Notes under the pieces: generated by a model | Databases searched by the model: none | What the model was told of the DNA's origin: nothing | Seen by the model: the letters and a program-made list of their open reading frames with translations, nothing else | Shown here: one piece after another, positions 22,539-31,790 of the stretch | How positions within the stretch are numbered: the stretch's first letter is position 1 | Layout of the letters: every line of letters begins with the position of its first letter | Program-made: the position numbers and the translations under genes | Assembly: GCA_015039365.1 (NCBI GenBank) | Contig: WION01000101.1 | Coordinates: forward strand, 1 to 64,000 | Direction of reading: 5' to 3' | DNA: 64,000 nucleotides | DNA from: Amanita rubescens | Taxonomy: Eukaryota > Basidiomycota > Agaricomycetes > Agaricales > Amanitaceae

Positions 22539-22745
22539 GGGTAAAAAAACTGCCCCAATGTTTGCCTGTTTTGGAAAGATCAGAATGGTGTGAGACAATG
22601 ACATAAGCAAAAGGTCTGAATAAATCACATGACATATTACTACATGTTGGCTACCTACCAATCCAAAAATCTTGTGATTCTGATCAAAACTCATTGCTGA
22701 ATAAATCAAACAAAATAATCAATCATTGGGGCAGTTTTTTGACCC
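22539..22745. mobile_element. MITE candidate, 207 bp with 22-bp inverted termini
   Basis: The left arm at 22539-22560 (GGGTAAAAAAACTGCCCCAA...) and the right arm at 22724-22745 are reverse complements with one mismatch over 22 bp. The interior is AT-rich and non-coding. CAGT precedes the left arm, but no clear target-site duplication is found, so the exact ends and superfamily stay open. Confidence 0.6.
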
Positions 22746-23372
22746 TCAATCAATTTTTCTATACAATAAGTAACTTTCAAGGTGTCAAATGTTGGTCTTA
22801 TCTGATGACTTATTTTCAATGTTTTGAAAATCAAACTGGACAGCTTTGACTTTTGGACTTTTTGAGTTGCCTTGTTCACTCCTTAGAAAATAAAAGAAAT
22901 AGCAACAAAATAATTCCATTTATGTCATACTTATTTTTGCTTATCTCTAACTTTCTACTTATTCTACTTATTACTAGTATTAGTGGTACTTATATGAACT
23001 TAGGAAAAAGCAGAGATCGGGGGAGATATGAAATAAAGGCCCTCCTTATATACCTGGGGGTTGGCGCACGGACCATGTCACATGTTTTGTATTATGTAAG
23101 CAGATCACAAAAATGTCAAATCTAATTTTAGAATTGCCAAATATGGCTTAGTTCAAGAGATATTTGCAATTTTCACTTTTTGATGTGCCAAATGTGCTGA
23201 CAACTTATGCACTTACTAGCACCTTGAGGTGGAGGTGAACATTATCAATGGTCTTAATGGACTTATAATATAGCCTGGTGTCTTATGCATGTTGGTTGCT
23301 AAGGCAAAAAAGGCATTTCAAGTGCCTAAGCACATAAGCAAATCCAGGATTTTTGCTGATGAAGGGTGTACT
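22746..23372. other. AT-rich, no gene
   Basis: Homopolymer-rich sequence with an unremarkable 90-codon hydrophobic ORF at 22853-23125. No domain or repeat is recognised. Confidence 0.35.
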
Positions 23373-23530
23373 GTGTGGGTGTGGGTACTATGGAAGTGGG
23401 TGTGGGTATGGGTCAGCTTGCCATGTACCCTGATCCAAACCCATACCCAGAGTGAGGGTATGGGTATGTCACAGGGTGTGGGTGTGGGTATGCATCTGGA
23501 TACCCAGGGGTTCACCCAAGCCAATCCCTA
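23373..23530. mobile_element. Fragment of the hAT-type element at 30621
   Basis: About 158 bp of GTGTGGGTGTGGGTA-rich sequence ending CCAATCCCTA are nearly identical to the right end of the element at 30621-31659 (31504-31659). The left part and left terminus are missing. It is a truncated second copy. Confidence 0.75.
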
Positions 23531-23540
23531 CCCATTCCTG

Positions 23541-24367
23541 CTAGACCACATAGCAAGAAATATTTCTGAGTACATTATCAATGTCGGCATCATCCGCATC
23601 AACAACTTTCCCGTTGTCTAGTTTCATGTAGAGCACGTCACCTACTTCTGCCACTGTAATTCCCTCCGATGTAACTCCTGCGCCCTCGGATGCAGACTCT
23701 CTCATGCTGAAAAAAAAAAACGGCATAATTCGCACTTTCGATCGTGACGCGGACCCAATTATGAGAAGAATCACTCGTGTGCGTGCTTGAGATAGGAGGG
23801 CCAACTTTTTCTAGCAGTTGATGGAACGAACGCTGCGTTTCCGCTCAATCCCTTCTTATTCGCCGGAATCCCAGCCTACCCCGATCAAGTATAAATAACA
23901 GGAGCGACGCCCTAATTTCCCTATGCCCTTCCACGCATCTCGCTGGACACTGTATGATGATGTTGCTCGCAGGTGTGACGACATTATAGCTCGATATGAG
24001 CAAATTGCACTGGAAACGGTTCGTCACCGTTGCTCATTTCTTCTATAACCTTTTCTCAAACTGCTGGCGGAATAGCGCCCAATCGAATGGGGATATTTCT
24101 CTATAACGGATTGAAGTCTGCGCGCACGGTCCCCATTACAACCAACGTTCGAGTGGTCGAAACATGAATAGCTACCTTCATCAAGCGAAATTGGTGCAAA
24201 GGAACATTGTCGACGTCGATGGCAAGTTAACTGCCCCGTGGCATGAATATGACAAATTGCGCACGGGCTCGGTGGTCCTCATGAGAATATCCTTGCGTAC
24301 ATACACGCCGACTGACAAAAAAAGTTTCATTCCATCTTGGTTAACAGAACGACGACCGAAGTACTGA
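23541..24367. pseudogene. Fragments of a transposon-associated protein
   Basis: The plus frame at 24164-24367 (LHQAKLVQRNIVDVDGKLTA, PWHEYDKLRTGSVVLMRISL) resembles the minus frame at 40107-40367 (VNAKLMQREVVDCDDKLVPP, CDKLRPGTLVLMKVQL). This sequence pattern recurs in proteins of repetitive basidiomycete genes whose role is unknown to me. A minus frame at 23541-23804 (VGDVLYMKLDNGKVVDADD) lies next to it. The copy has no intact start-to-stop model. Bases 24368-24600 contain scraps that may continue it (RIKVLLPSYDPIDERPF). Confidence 0.4.
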
Positions 24368-24857
24368 CCACTTATAGTTATACAGAATCAAGGTCTTGTT
24401 GCCATCATACGATCCGATCGATGAACGCCCATTCGTGGTGTCATCGAGAACATTGCGCGCAGCGAAGAAGACAAAAAGGGCGACAGCGACAACGAGTTTG
24501 TTAAATCGTTCGCACGGACCAGAAACAAGTTGGTGACTCTCAAGCGTCCAACGTAACGTGTTTCTTTCGTCTGATAAAAACTGTGGTCTTATACCATTGG
24601 TCAGACCCCTGCTGCTTCCTCAAGCAGCGCTCCACCCCCTCCCACCGTAAAACAGGCGAAAACGTCTAGCAGGAAAAGTGCCGACAAACAACTGATGGAA
24701 GAAATGAATTTGGAACGGCGTCGCTCTCCATTTGTTCTATTACTGCTAAAAGAATGCATTATCTGTAAAAATAATGGTGTCGCTCACGTTCATTGAAGAA
24801 AAAAAGCGTTCGTGTTGAGGGTTTGCCGCGCAGGCGGGCGTAAAGCTTAATTTGTTT
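24368..24857. other. Left flank of hairpin block A
   Basis: No gene is recognised. The dense hairpin pattern of the next 5.4 kb is absent here, which puts the left boundary of block A near 24858. Confidence 0.4.
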
Positions 24858-25009
24858 GAGTATGTGTCGTCGCATATCATCCTCGAGGAGGAGGAACTGT
24901 AGATGACTTGCGAGTTATCTAACTAAATAAGTCCGGTGTCGGCTCAATTGCTAGAGTCGATAGCCGGAGGTCATGTGACACGCCCAAGGCGCGTCAAGCC
25001 TTGTTTATC

Positions 25010-25312
25010 TCAAGAGATAACAATACAAAGAGAGCGTGCAGGTTTAGAGGTGGGCCGTGACCCCATCTTAAGCTCAAGTGAGCGCTTCACGATAACGCCC
25101 AAAGTGAACAGGAAGCTAACGGCATCGCAGGGGTACTGTTGAGGACCTCCCTCGTCCGGAGGTTTCAAGACTAGCTGGCCGGGTCTCATGCTCGACTCGC
25201 TGAAGGAATCGGCCTGCGAAAGGATGGCAGGCAAGAGAGCAAACGGTGTGAGGGCCGTTGAGGGGATAGGTGAGTGCGGACGTGCACTCGTTTCTATCTT
25301 ACTGACAGCCAA
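25010..25312 (-). pseudogene. C-terminal segment shared with block C
   Basis: A 100-codon frame (SKIETSARPHSPIPSTALTP, LLPAILSQADSFSESSMRPG, LVLKPPDEGGP). It matches residues of the 288-codon frame at 38586-39452 (SKIEMSARPHPPIPLTALTP, LLPAVLSQADSFSESSMRLG) at high identity. Protein-level conservation between blocks with mostly silent or conservative changes supports real coding in the past. Confidence 0.5.
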
Positions 25313-25453
25313 AGACGTAAGCTGTCGTTTGGTGGACGCAATGGTTTGCTCTCCTTCGGGAACTTGAAGAGCTGGTGTTGCCGGCTCTTCCGAGACATCC
25401 GCAGTCTCTAGATGTTCGAATGAACATCTAACAGTCTTGATGGACCCAGCGGG

Positions 25454-26548
25454 CTATGCGTAACGACATTCCCAAGACCCATCTTTATGCATATCACGTG
25501 TGGGTCTAGCAAGCATCGAAACGGACTCCGAACATCCTGAATAGGGCAAATCGGCCTCGCACTGATGGGGCATAGCTCCGACCGTCTCATTAGGCTGTAA
25601 CCATACAGCCTCGGGTTTCGAATTAGAGAACTTAACGTTCTCTACTGTAGACCTAGGTGAGCGCGTGCTTAAGTTCGCCTTCCCTCCCCCACTAACGACG
25701 CCGTGAGGACATCGTTCAGGGTCTCCGTCTTCAGAAGACTCCAACAGCGTCTCATCAGATGCAAGACCTGGCTGACGAGGAGAAGGAGCGTGCGGAGAAC
25801 GGGCAGACGAGAGCATTGGTAACAGAGGGGTCACCGGGAAAGCAGGTGAGTGTGTGCGCACACTCATAGTGTCATCACTGACAAAATTCGGCTCTCGAAG
25901 CGGGGCTACCGCGTTCTTGGATTGCCGAAGCGCGCCAGCATCGTTGTCGGCCGTCGAGGTTTCTTGCAGGACAGCGAAACATACGACACCGTCCTGAATG
26001 GCCTTCCAACCACATATGAGAGTCTCGCGAGAGTCTCTCAAGGTTTCTACCAGCGTTGGTATAGCTGGCCCTTTCGAAACTGACTCTTCAGTTTCTAGAT
26101 GCTCATTTGAGCGTCTATAAGCCTCGACGGCTTGTTCAAGTCGTCGTGGCTTTGTTTCGTGACCATCCGCGATGGGAGCTACAGGAGTTGAGGCCAACGA
26201 TCCAGGAGCGGCTTCCAATGACGAGCAAGAGAGCTCTAAGCTCTCAGTACGACGAATAGGCGAGGTACGTGCTACGTCCGCCTTCATTTCTTTACTCACA
26301 ACATCTACTTTTAGACATCGCGAGGCAATTCCTGTCGATGCGAATTCTGATTGTTTATCCGGTGGCACCTTGGGACTATGACGAGGAAACTCGTCAAATG
26401 CGGCAGAGCGACGTTTAAGACGCTCTTGGATATACACAGCGGCTCTTGCGAGCTGCCCTTCCCCTTCAGCAGAAAAGGGAGTGATGTATTGGTTAGACCG
26501 CTTCCGAGCGGTCTCGAAACTTGGTGAGCGCAGGTTATGTACTCCCAA
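25454..26548 (-). CDS. Ser/Pro-rich repeat protein, C-terminal part
   Basis: This frame continues the preceding ORF after a frameshift. It starts VNKALGVHNLRSPSFETARK-like and includes AEGEGQLARAAVYIQERLKR, paralogous to AEGSYIASAAAYVQERINRR in block B (33213-33731), so this segment is conserved between copies. Later parts are Ser/Pro-rich (SSLEAAPGSLASTPVAPI, SARSPHAPSPRQPG) and end at TAG near 25454. A further frame at 25010-25312 (SFSESSMRPGQLVLKPPD) matches block C at 38586-39452 and probably belonged to the same ancestral protein. Confidence 0.45.
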   Translation of the reverse strand: MGVHNLRSPSFETARKRSNQYITPFSAEGEGQLARAAVYIQERLKRRSAAFDEFPRHSPKVPPDKQSEFASTGIASRCLKVDVVSKEMKADVARTSPIRRTESLELSCSSLEAAPGSLASTPVAPIADGHETKPRRLEQAVEAYRRSNEHLETEESVSKGPAIPTLVETLRDSRETLICGWKAIQDGVVCFAVLQETSTADNDAGALRQSKNAVAPLREPNFVSDDTMSVRTHSPAFPVTPLLPMLSSARSPHAPSPRQPGLASDETLLESSEDGDPERCPHGVVSGGGKANLSTRSPRSTVENVKFSNSKPEAVWLQPNETVGAMPHQCEADLPYSGCSESVSMLARPTRDMHKDGSWECRYA

Positions 26549-28299
26549 AGCCTTGTTGACAACATTACATCGTGTCGTCCAGATATCATCTTAATAGGCG
26601 GTATTGAGTCATCCGAAGGTTGATGAAGGGGTACTGCACACGTAGGAAGGACGGACGGAGCGGAAGCTTGCAACGTGGAGGTTGTCGAGGGCTTAGGTGA
26701 GTATACATCTTCCTTTTCTCCGTTATGTATACTGACGATGGTGTCAGTGACCCGTCGTCTCTCCCCCACCTCAGCCGAGAGAGAAGTTAGGGCTTGCTCA
26801 ACAGCAGGCCCTATATTCACATTAGAATGCTCACCGGAGCGTTCTATATCGCCCGCGGAAGGTGTTTTTCCAAATCGCGGAGTAGCGGCTTCAAATGAGA
26901 CTCTCGAACGAGTCTCGACCTTCAGATGGGCGTTTAAGCTCACTGTGGCTTTGGGACTTACGACACTAGGAATATGTCGTACCGAGATCGCCAGGTGCGG
27001 CGATTTATCAAGCAGCGGCAAAGCGAGAGAATGGGAGACTTGAGACGAAGCCCGAGCTTCGGGGTTTAAGTGAGTCGCTGTTTTCGCTACTTGACACGTA
27101 CTAACGACGTTTGACGCGCGGGACTTCAGATTCGCTCGGGAAGATGGCGAGATACCATCTTTGGACGAGTCGGCAAGAGGAGCTCGTCTTGGGCTCGAGG
27201 AATTTGCAGGAAAGGCCCGTATAGAGGAGACAGGTGCGGATTCCAGCAACATTGGGGCTGCCTTGGATGCAGGTGAGGAAAGCTCTCCATTTTTGCACTG
27301 CGTGTTGACAATGGTCTCTAGAGCCCGCTGTTCTTCCTTCGTCCTGTCAGAAGCGGACTTATCCAGAACTTCGTTATAGAGAAGTCCTTTGGAAAGGTCA
27401 GAACACTCGTAGGAGCGCTCGCGGATACCAGTAGACGGCGGTTCACCAGATCGCAAGATAGCGGTCTCAAGTGAGACTCTAACAAGAGTCTCTGCCTCTC
27501 GGTAAGCATTGACGCTTGCCAGTTGTCCGTTATTGATAGTGTGGACCGTATCTGGTATAGCAGCTGCGGGAGACGATGGTATGACTTCATCCAAGGAAGG
27601 ACAGGTGTGAAGAGTTGAAATCGAGGAGACGAGTGCGGGACTGGGCAGCCGAAAGGTTGTGTTGTCAACAGGTGCGTGTGTTTCTTTATTCATTCCTTTT
27701 CTCTTGCTGACGACGGTTGTAGGAACCCGTCGTTTCTCCTCCACTTCAGATGAAGAAGAAATTAGGGTCCGCTTGATAGCAGGCCCTACAACGACATTAG
27801 AACGCTTTTTAGAGCGTTCTAGAACATCCGCAGGAGGTGGTTCAACCCGTGGGGTATAGGTTTTCGATGAGACTTTTTTACAAGTCTCTTTATTTAGGTG
27901 ATTTCCATTTCTCACCGCGTTTTCTGAGCCTGTGACACTATGTTTACGTCCTCCAAATACCGCGCGAAGCGGTGTTTCACTAAACCGTGGTGAAGAAAAC
28001 GAGAGGGGAACCCGAGGACAAGTCTTAGGCGTACAGTGAGTAATGATACTCGCTTCTCGACGCGTACTGACAACGTTCGACGCGAGCTGTGTAGCGACCT
28101 CTCGGGAGCACAGGGAAGACAGAGAAGACGGCGCGGAGCCGTCTTTAGAAAGGCTGATGCAAGAGGCCGGAGCCAGGGAGACAGGCGGCAAGGGATTACG
28201 CAGTGAGAGAACTGCGTTGTTGAGTGGTGAGTGGGTCTTTCCGTTCTTTCCCATTATTCTGTTGACGACGGCATAAGGAACCGGCCGTCTCTCCTCCAC
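26311..28299 (-). CDS. Ser/Pro-rich repeat protein, middle part (662 codons)
   Basis: This is an open frame of diverged repeats with a super-period of about 190 residues. Recurring motifs are ERSKKRSN / ERSGEHSN, SEVEEKRRV / AEVGERRRV, VVSTRREA / VVSTCQVA / TIVSIHNG, SAPVSSI, SRVSFEAATPRFGKTPSAG, and DDSIPPIKMISGRHD. Composition is Ser, Pro, Arg and Val rich and low in aromatics, which suggests a disordered or fibrous protein. The end of this frame (after SGRHDV) runs out of register with the homologous frame in block B (SGRHGSGVVNVN). A frameshift near 26570 passes the pattern to the next ORF. The DNA hairpins fall at fixed places in these repeats, for example on ERSxxRS and RVSxE codons. 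Confidence 0.5.
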   Translation of the reverse strand: MEERRPVPYAVVNRIMGKNGKTHSPLNNAVLSLRNPLPPVSLAPASCISLSKDGSAPSSLSSLCSREVATQLASNVVSTRREASIITHCTPKTCPRVPLSFSSPRFSETPLRAVFGGRKHSVTGSENAVRNGNHLNKETCKKVSSKTYTPRVEPPPADVLERSKKRSNVVVGPAIKRTLISSSSEVEEKRRVPTTVVSKRKGMNKETHAPVDNTTFRLPSPALVSSISTLHTCPSLDEVIPSSPAAAIPDTVHTINNGQLASVNAYREAETLVRVSLETAILRSGEPPSTGIRERSYECSDLSKGLLYNEVLDKSASDRTKEEQRALETIVNTQCKNGELSSPASKAAPMLLESAPVSSIRAFPANSSSPRRAPLADSSKDGISPSSRANLKSRASNVVSTCQVAKTATHLNPEARASSQVSHSLALPLLDKSPHLAISVRHIPSVVSPKATVSLNAHLKVETRSRVSFEAATPRFGKTPSAGDIERSGEHSNVNIGPAVEQALTSLSAEVGERRRVTDTIVSIHNGEKEDVYSPKPSTTSTLQASAPSVLPTCAVPLHQPSDDSIPPIKMISGRHDVMLSTRLWEYITCAHQVSRPLGSGLTNTSLPFLLKGKGSSQEPLCISKSVLNVALPHLTSFLVIVPRCHRINNQNSHRQELPRDV

Positions 28300-29858
28300 C
28301 TCAGAAGAAGAAAGAATTGAAGCTTGTCCGTCAGGCCCGTGTCAGCATTAGAACGCTCGTCTAAGCGTTCTACAATACCCGCGGACAATGGTTTACCAAC
28401 CCGCGGGACTGCAGTTTTCAACAAGACTCCAACATGAGTCTTAATGTTTCGGTGGGTCTTGTTCACTGTCGGTTTTGAATCAGCAACGCTAACTTTACGT
28501 TGCGCTGAAACTGCTATAAGCAGCGGTTCACCAAACTGTGGCGACGAAGACTCAAGGGAGACTCTCGAAGGAGTCTCTATTTTATCATGGCGAGTCGTTT
28601 CGCTCACTACCCGACGCGCGTTGACTATGTTTGAAGGACTCGTTTTCAAAGTAATCTGAGAAGACGGTTTACTTCCGTTTTTGGAAGATCGAGTCAGAGG
28701 GGGCCGTATAGAGAGGACGGCCGTGGAGTTACGCGGCGTGAGGGCTGCGTTTGGCCAAGGTGAGTGCCTGCTCGCACTCGTCCGTTTCTGTGTGCTGACT
28801 TTGACCTTTCTAACAGATCTATTCTCGGGTGTATGAACTTTCACGCGTTTAGGAGTAGGAGCCGATACAATTCGGCTGGAGGGTGTAATACCCATTAGAG
28901 AGTTTCCCTTGGGAGACTCTCTACTTAGAACGACTGTATTCAACCGTTCTAACGGCTTCACGCGCACGCCAGGGCGAGGCTGGAGCCGTGAGATGGGTAA
29001 TCCCGTCTCTGAGGTTGACTTGGGGGTCTCGGACCTCGTGGTCATGTGTTTGGGAGCCCGAGGAGACTGGTGAAGGGTTCCCTGAGGTGCGGAAGGACTG
29101 TCCGGCTTCGTGGAGCTCGGATTTACTATAGGACGAGTCGTTTGAACTCGTTCGGGTGAATTCGAAGCCTCATGAATCGAGACTTCCTGAGTCGCAGAGG
29201 TTGCTTGCGAGTAGATTCCCTTGAAGAAAACGGGCCGTGGCCGACTGGAGCCGTTGGGCGTGTGGGTAGGACTCGGCATTGTCCTTCCTTCGAGCCCGGA
29301 TGAGCGCGGGCTTGACGCTGCGCGGATCGCAGAGCCGACTGACGTAGTGGCTGAATACGGCTTCGCAAGGTTTTCCGTCTCGCGTATGAGAGCTTCCAAC
29401 AGCTCCCGGCAATGTTTGGACCACAAGTCCAACTTCTCATCCGACTTCTTCTGCTCCTCAACCCGGATCTTGTCCCTCTCAACCCAGGCCTTATCGGATT
29501 TCTCTCGACGGAATCTAGCGTGCTTCCGTTCGCTCAACTTGTTTTCGTGGCAGGCTACAAGCTCGCCGATAGCCCGTAGCTTTAGGCGCCATTCGTTGGA
29601 GTTAGGTTCAAGCTGAACCTTCTCCTGGATGTATTCATGAGCTTCCCGTACCACGGAAAGCCCGTCTTTTAATACTTCCCTCTCACGGGAGTATTCCGAT
29701 AGAGCCTTCGGATAGAAGAGCTCTACGAACTTAGAGAAGCTCGAGAGAGCTTCTCGGGAGACTGGACCTCTTCGGGAACCAATCTCGGGGGGGTCCTTAG
29801 CATTGTAAGAGTTTTGGGAAACTCGGTCGTGTGACGAGCCTCGAGTTGCGAGACTCAT
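28254..29858 (-). CDS. Coiled-coil-headed Ser/Pro-rich repeat protein, N-terminal part
   Basis: From ATG 29858 the first 170 residues are charged and helical-looking (SREALSSFSKFVELFYP, REVLKDGLSVVREAHEYIQE, ENKLSERKHARFRREKSDKA, DEKLDLWSKHCRELLEALI). After that the sequence is Ser/Pro/Thr/Arg-rich and falls into diverged repeats (SRVSLESSSPQFG, ERLDERSN). The frame stops at 28254, but a one-base shift near 28336 carries the repeat pattern into the next ORF (SSSEVEERR). I recognise no family. The upstream 450 bp carry hairpins rather than an obvious promoter. Either a decayed gene or frameshifted expression could explain the break. Confidence 0.5.
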   Translation of the reverse strand: MSLATRGSSHDRVSQNSYNAKDPPEIGSRRGPVSREALSSFSKFVELFYPKALSEYSREREVLKDGLSVVREAHEYIQEKVQLEPNSNEWRLKLRAIGELVACHENKLSERKHARFRREKSDKAWVERDKIRVEEQKKSDEKLDLWSKHCRELLEALIRETENLAKPYSATTSVGSAIRAASSPRSSGLEGRTMPSPTHTPNGSSRPRPVFFKGIYSQATSATQEVSIHEASNSPERVQTTRPIVNPSSTKPDSPSAPQGTLHQSPRAPKHMTTRSETPKSTSETGLPISRLQPRPGVRVKPLERLNTVVLSRESPKGNSLMGITPSSRIVSAPTPKRVKVHTPENRSVRKVKVSTQKRTSASRHSPWPNAALTPRNSTAVLSIRPPLTRSSKNGSKPSSQITLKTSPSNIVNARRVVSETTRHDKIETPSRVSLESSSPQFGEPLLIAVSAQRKVSVADSKPTVNKTHRNIKTHVGVLLKTAVPRVGKPLSAGIVERLDERSNADTGLTDKLQFFLLLRWRRDGRFLMPSSTE

Positions 29859-30324
29859 TTTCGGGCATTGCTAAAGCCCAAGAATGGGTTATGGTGTTTA
29901 TTTTCGTGTTTTCGGTGTAGTATAGGTTGGCAATAGACAATTATATGTTATCTAAGATGTCTAATATACTCACTTTCGAGTGTATATATGATACACTCCA
30001 ACTTCGGAAGTGTAAAAAAGTGTAACGGGTGAAAACCTGTTATAAGGTGTTATGAAGCTGAGGACAACCTATTAGGTTGTCTTGAGGTGATATATGCACG
30101 GTCTGATGCCGTGTTGAGGTCTCGCCACTCGAAGTACACTGAATCCAAGTATATATTGGTCGTGTATCGAGTAGATACTAGAGAGTAAGTTGTTTGTACA
30201 TGTGTAGTGACACGCTCCATAGGTTTGCACGTCACATCAAACACCTATCTATATATGGTAGCTACTTGTATTTACACGATGGAGAGAGATCGAACCCAGT
30301 AACGGGCTACCCGTTACAACTGGG

Positions 30325-30360
30325 GCACTCCAGGGGCACTCCCCCAATGTACCCTGGTGG
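30325..30360 (-). repeat. Inverted single copy of the 41-bp repeat
   Basis: The reverse complement (CCACCAGGGTACATTGGGGG, then AGTGCCCC) matches the 41-bp unit at 20978-21160. It lies immediately outside block A's last hairpin (30299-30317). Confidence 0.7.
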
Positions 30361-30365
30361 ATGCT

Positions 30366-31790
30366 TTTTTCCTACCTTCTACCAGATCATTGTTCCCAAA
30401 GTTGTATCAAAAAACACAAAGGCAGTGACAATTGACAAGGTTGCTGCACTACAATAACTTGGGCTGGAAATGAGGGAAGTGAGCCCAGGTATGTTTTGCG
30501 ATACTACTACAAGTACTACTATTCAGTTTGAGGTACATTTTATGGTGTCTTCCCACTACTAGTAATGCAAGCAAGAAGTTTCTCTTTTTTAGACAGTTTT
30601 ATGCCAAACTTTGCTAAAAGTAGGGATTGGCGTGGGTTGGCCAAACCCTTGAGGGTCTTGGGTGTGGGTGTATAGTGGGTATGGGTGGGGGTACAGACTC
30701 CATGGACCCTCATTCAAACCCATACCCTCAACGTGGGTTTGGGTATCATCAGGCATACCCACTCCTGTACCCACTCCTATGTATGTCAGGATAAGGTGGG
30801 ATGTGGGTAGCTCTGTTGGGACAGAGGCCAGGCCCAGGTCACAAATGCAGCCTGTGTGGGTGTCTGATAGTTGCAGGGGGGCAGGGGGAGCCTTGGAAGC
30901 AGAACCTGTGAAGGGCCACTGGGCCACATGCATCAGTGGCTCACTCCATGGGTCATGATGATGGCAGAGGGTGGCGATTACAGAGGCTGGACCTGGGTGT
31001 GGCCTGTACACCTGAGGTCTTAGGGTGGCGGCCTGAGTAGTGGGCTGCTGGGTGGGGTTTCACTGTTTGGATTGCTCCAGAACAGGTGTGGCTAGAGAGT
31101 TGAATTGGGGGTGGCAGTGGGGACCTCAGGTGGAGGGTGGGGGGTCAGGAGTGTGTTCTCCTTCTGGTGGTCCATGGGTGCAATGCTGGTGGGCCTGTGG
31201 GGTCACTTCTCTGTCAGCCAGCAAAGGAAAGGGAATGGAGGGGAAGGAGTGGCACTCCTGGTCCTGTTTGCTTCAAATTGTCTCACATGGCTTAAAGGAG
31301 GTGGCAGTGATGGGCACCATTGGAGGCTGGACTGGGCCTACTAGAGTAGGGGGATGTTGATGGGATATGATTTTGAATGGAAAGGCCAAAAGGGAAGGTG
31401 GGACTCACCTTAGTTTCAATTACTAGTTTTTTCTTTTCTTTTTCATTTTAATTAACTTGTATTACACATATCATTACCTTCATCAAGGGGTATAACCCAT
31501 AAGGGTGTGGGTGTGGGTATGGAAGTGGGTGTGGGTATGGGTCAGCTTGCCATGTACCCTGATCCAAACCCATACCCAGAGTGAGGGTATGGGTATGTCA
31601 CAGGGTGTGGGTGTGGGTATGCATCTGGATACCCAGGGGTTCACCCCAGCCAATCCCTAGCTAAAAGACAAATGGTAAAGTTTTATGCATTTGTTGTGAC
31701 ATTGATGATTAAAAAATAAATTATACAGGAAATAGCATTGACTGCCTCAAATTCTACATGTTTGATTCTAGTTCAGTTCGAGTTCGAACT
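30366..31790 (+). pseudogene. Partial copy of the gene at 62137, split by a hAT element
   Basis: Bases 30366-30620 and 31668-31790 match 63585-63905. Shared parts include VVPKVVSKNTKAVTIDKVAA versus VVPKVSSKNPKAATIEKAA, the intron-like stretch with CTACTAGTAATGCAAGCAAG, and the exon start with acceptor ACAGGAAATAGCATTGACTG. A CAA-to-TAA change (ACTACAATAACTT) stops it. The element 30621-31659 interrupts it. This is a dead copy of a repetitive gene. Confidence 0.75.
30621..31659. mobile_element. Non-autonomous hAT-type element, 1,039 bp, 8-bp TSD
   Basis: Termini are TAGGGATTGG and CCAATCCCTA, a 10-bp perfect inverted repeat. They are flanked on both sides by GCTAAAAG (30613-30620 and 31660-31667), an 8-bp target-site duplication typical of the hAT superfamily. 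The uninterrupted target is visible at 63802-63830 (GCTAAAAGACAAATGG), so the empty site is known. Interior ORFs (for example 31105-31344, Gly/Trp-rich) have no transposase motifs, and GTGTGGGTATGGG subterminal repeats are abundant. It depends on a transposase elsewhere. Confidence 0.9.

Larger units (their letters stand above)
24858..30320 (-). mobile_element. Hairpin-array element, block A (unrecognised family)
   Basis: The block contains dozens of short perfect inverted repeats. Verified examples, with arm length and loop: 25410-25429 (8 bp, 4 nt), 25592-25611 (7, 6), 25625-25643 (7, 5), 25848-25865 (7, 4), 26076-26095 (7, 6), 26229-26245 (7, 3), 26897-26916 (7, 6), 27473-27492 (7, 6), 27800-27819 (7, 6), 28352-28371 (7, 6), 28423-28442 (7, 6), 28558-28577 (7, 6), 29734-29755 (9, 4), 30063-30081 (7, 5) and 30299-30317 (8, 3). 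The minus strand is open over most of 25010-29858 in a few overlapping frames. The left end (GTGTCGTCGCATATC, GGCGCGTCAAGCCTTGTTTA) is shared with block C. It is called mobile because related blocks recur; no transposase is seen. Confidence 0.6.

Noticed and set aside
30270..30340. A tRNA or tRNA-derived SINE (GATCGAACCC resembles a reversed B box)
   Set aside because: No acceptor, D or anticodon arms fold around it. The paired bases are better explained by the GTAACGGG/CCCGTTAC hairpin of block A.
31105..31344. Gly/Trp-rich ORF inside the hAT element as a transposase
   Set aside because: It has no DDE or hAT dimerisation motifs; composition follows the GTGGG-rich DNA.
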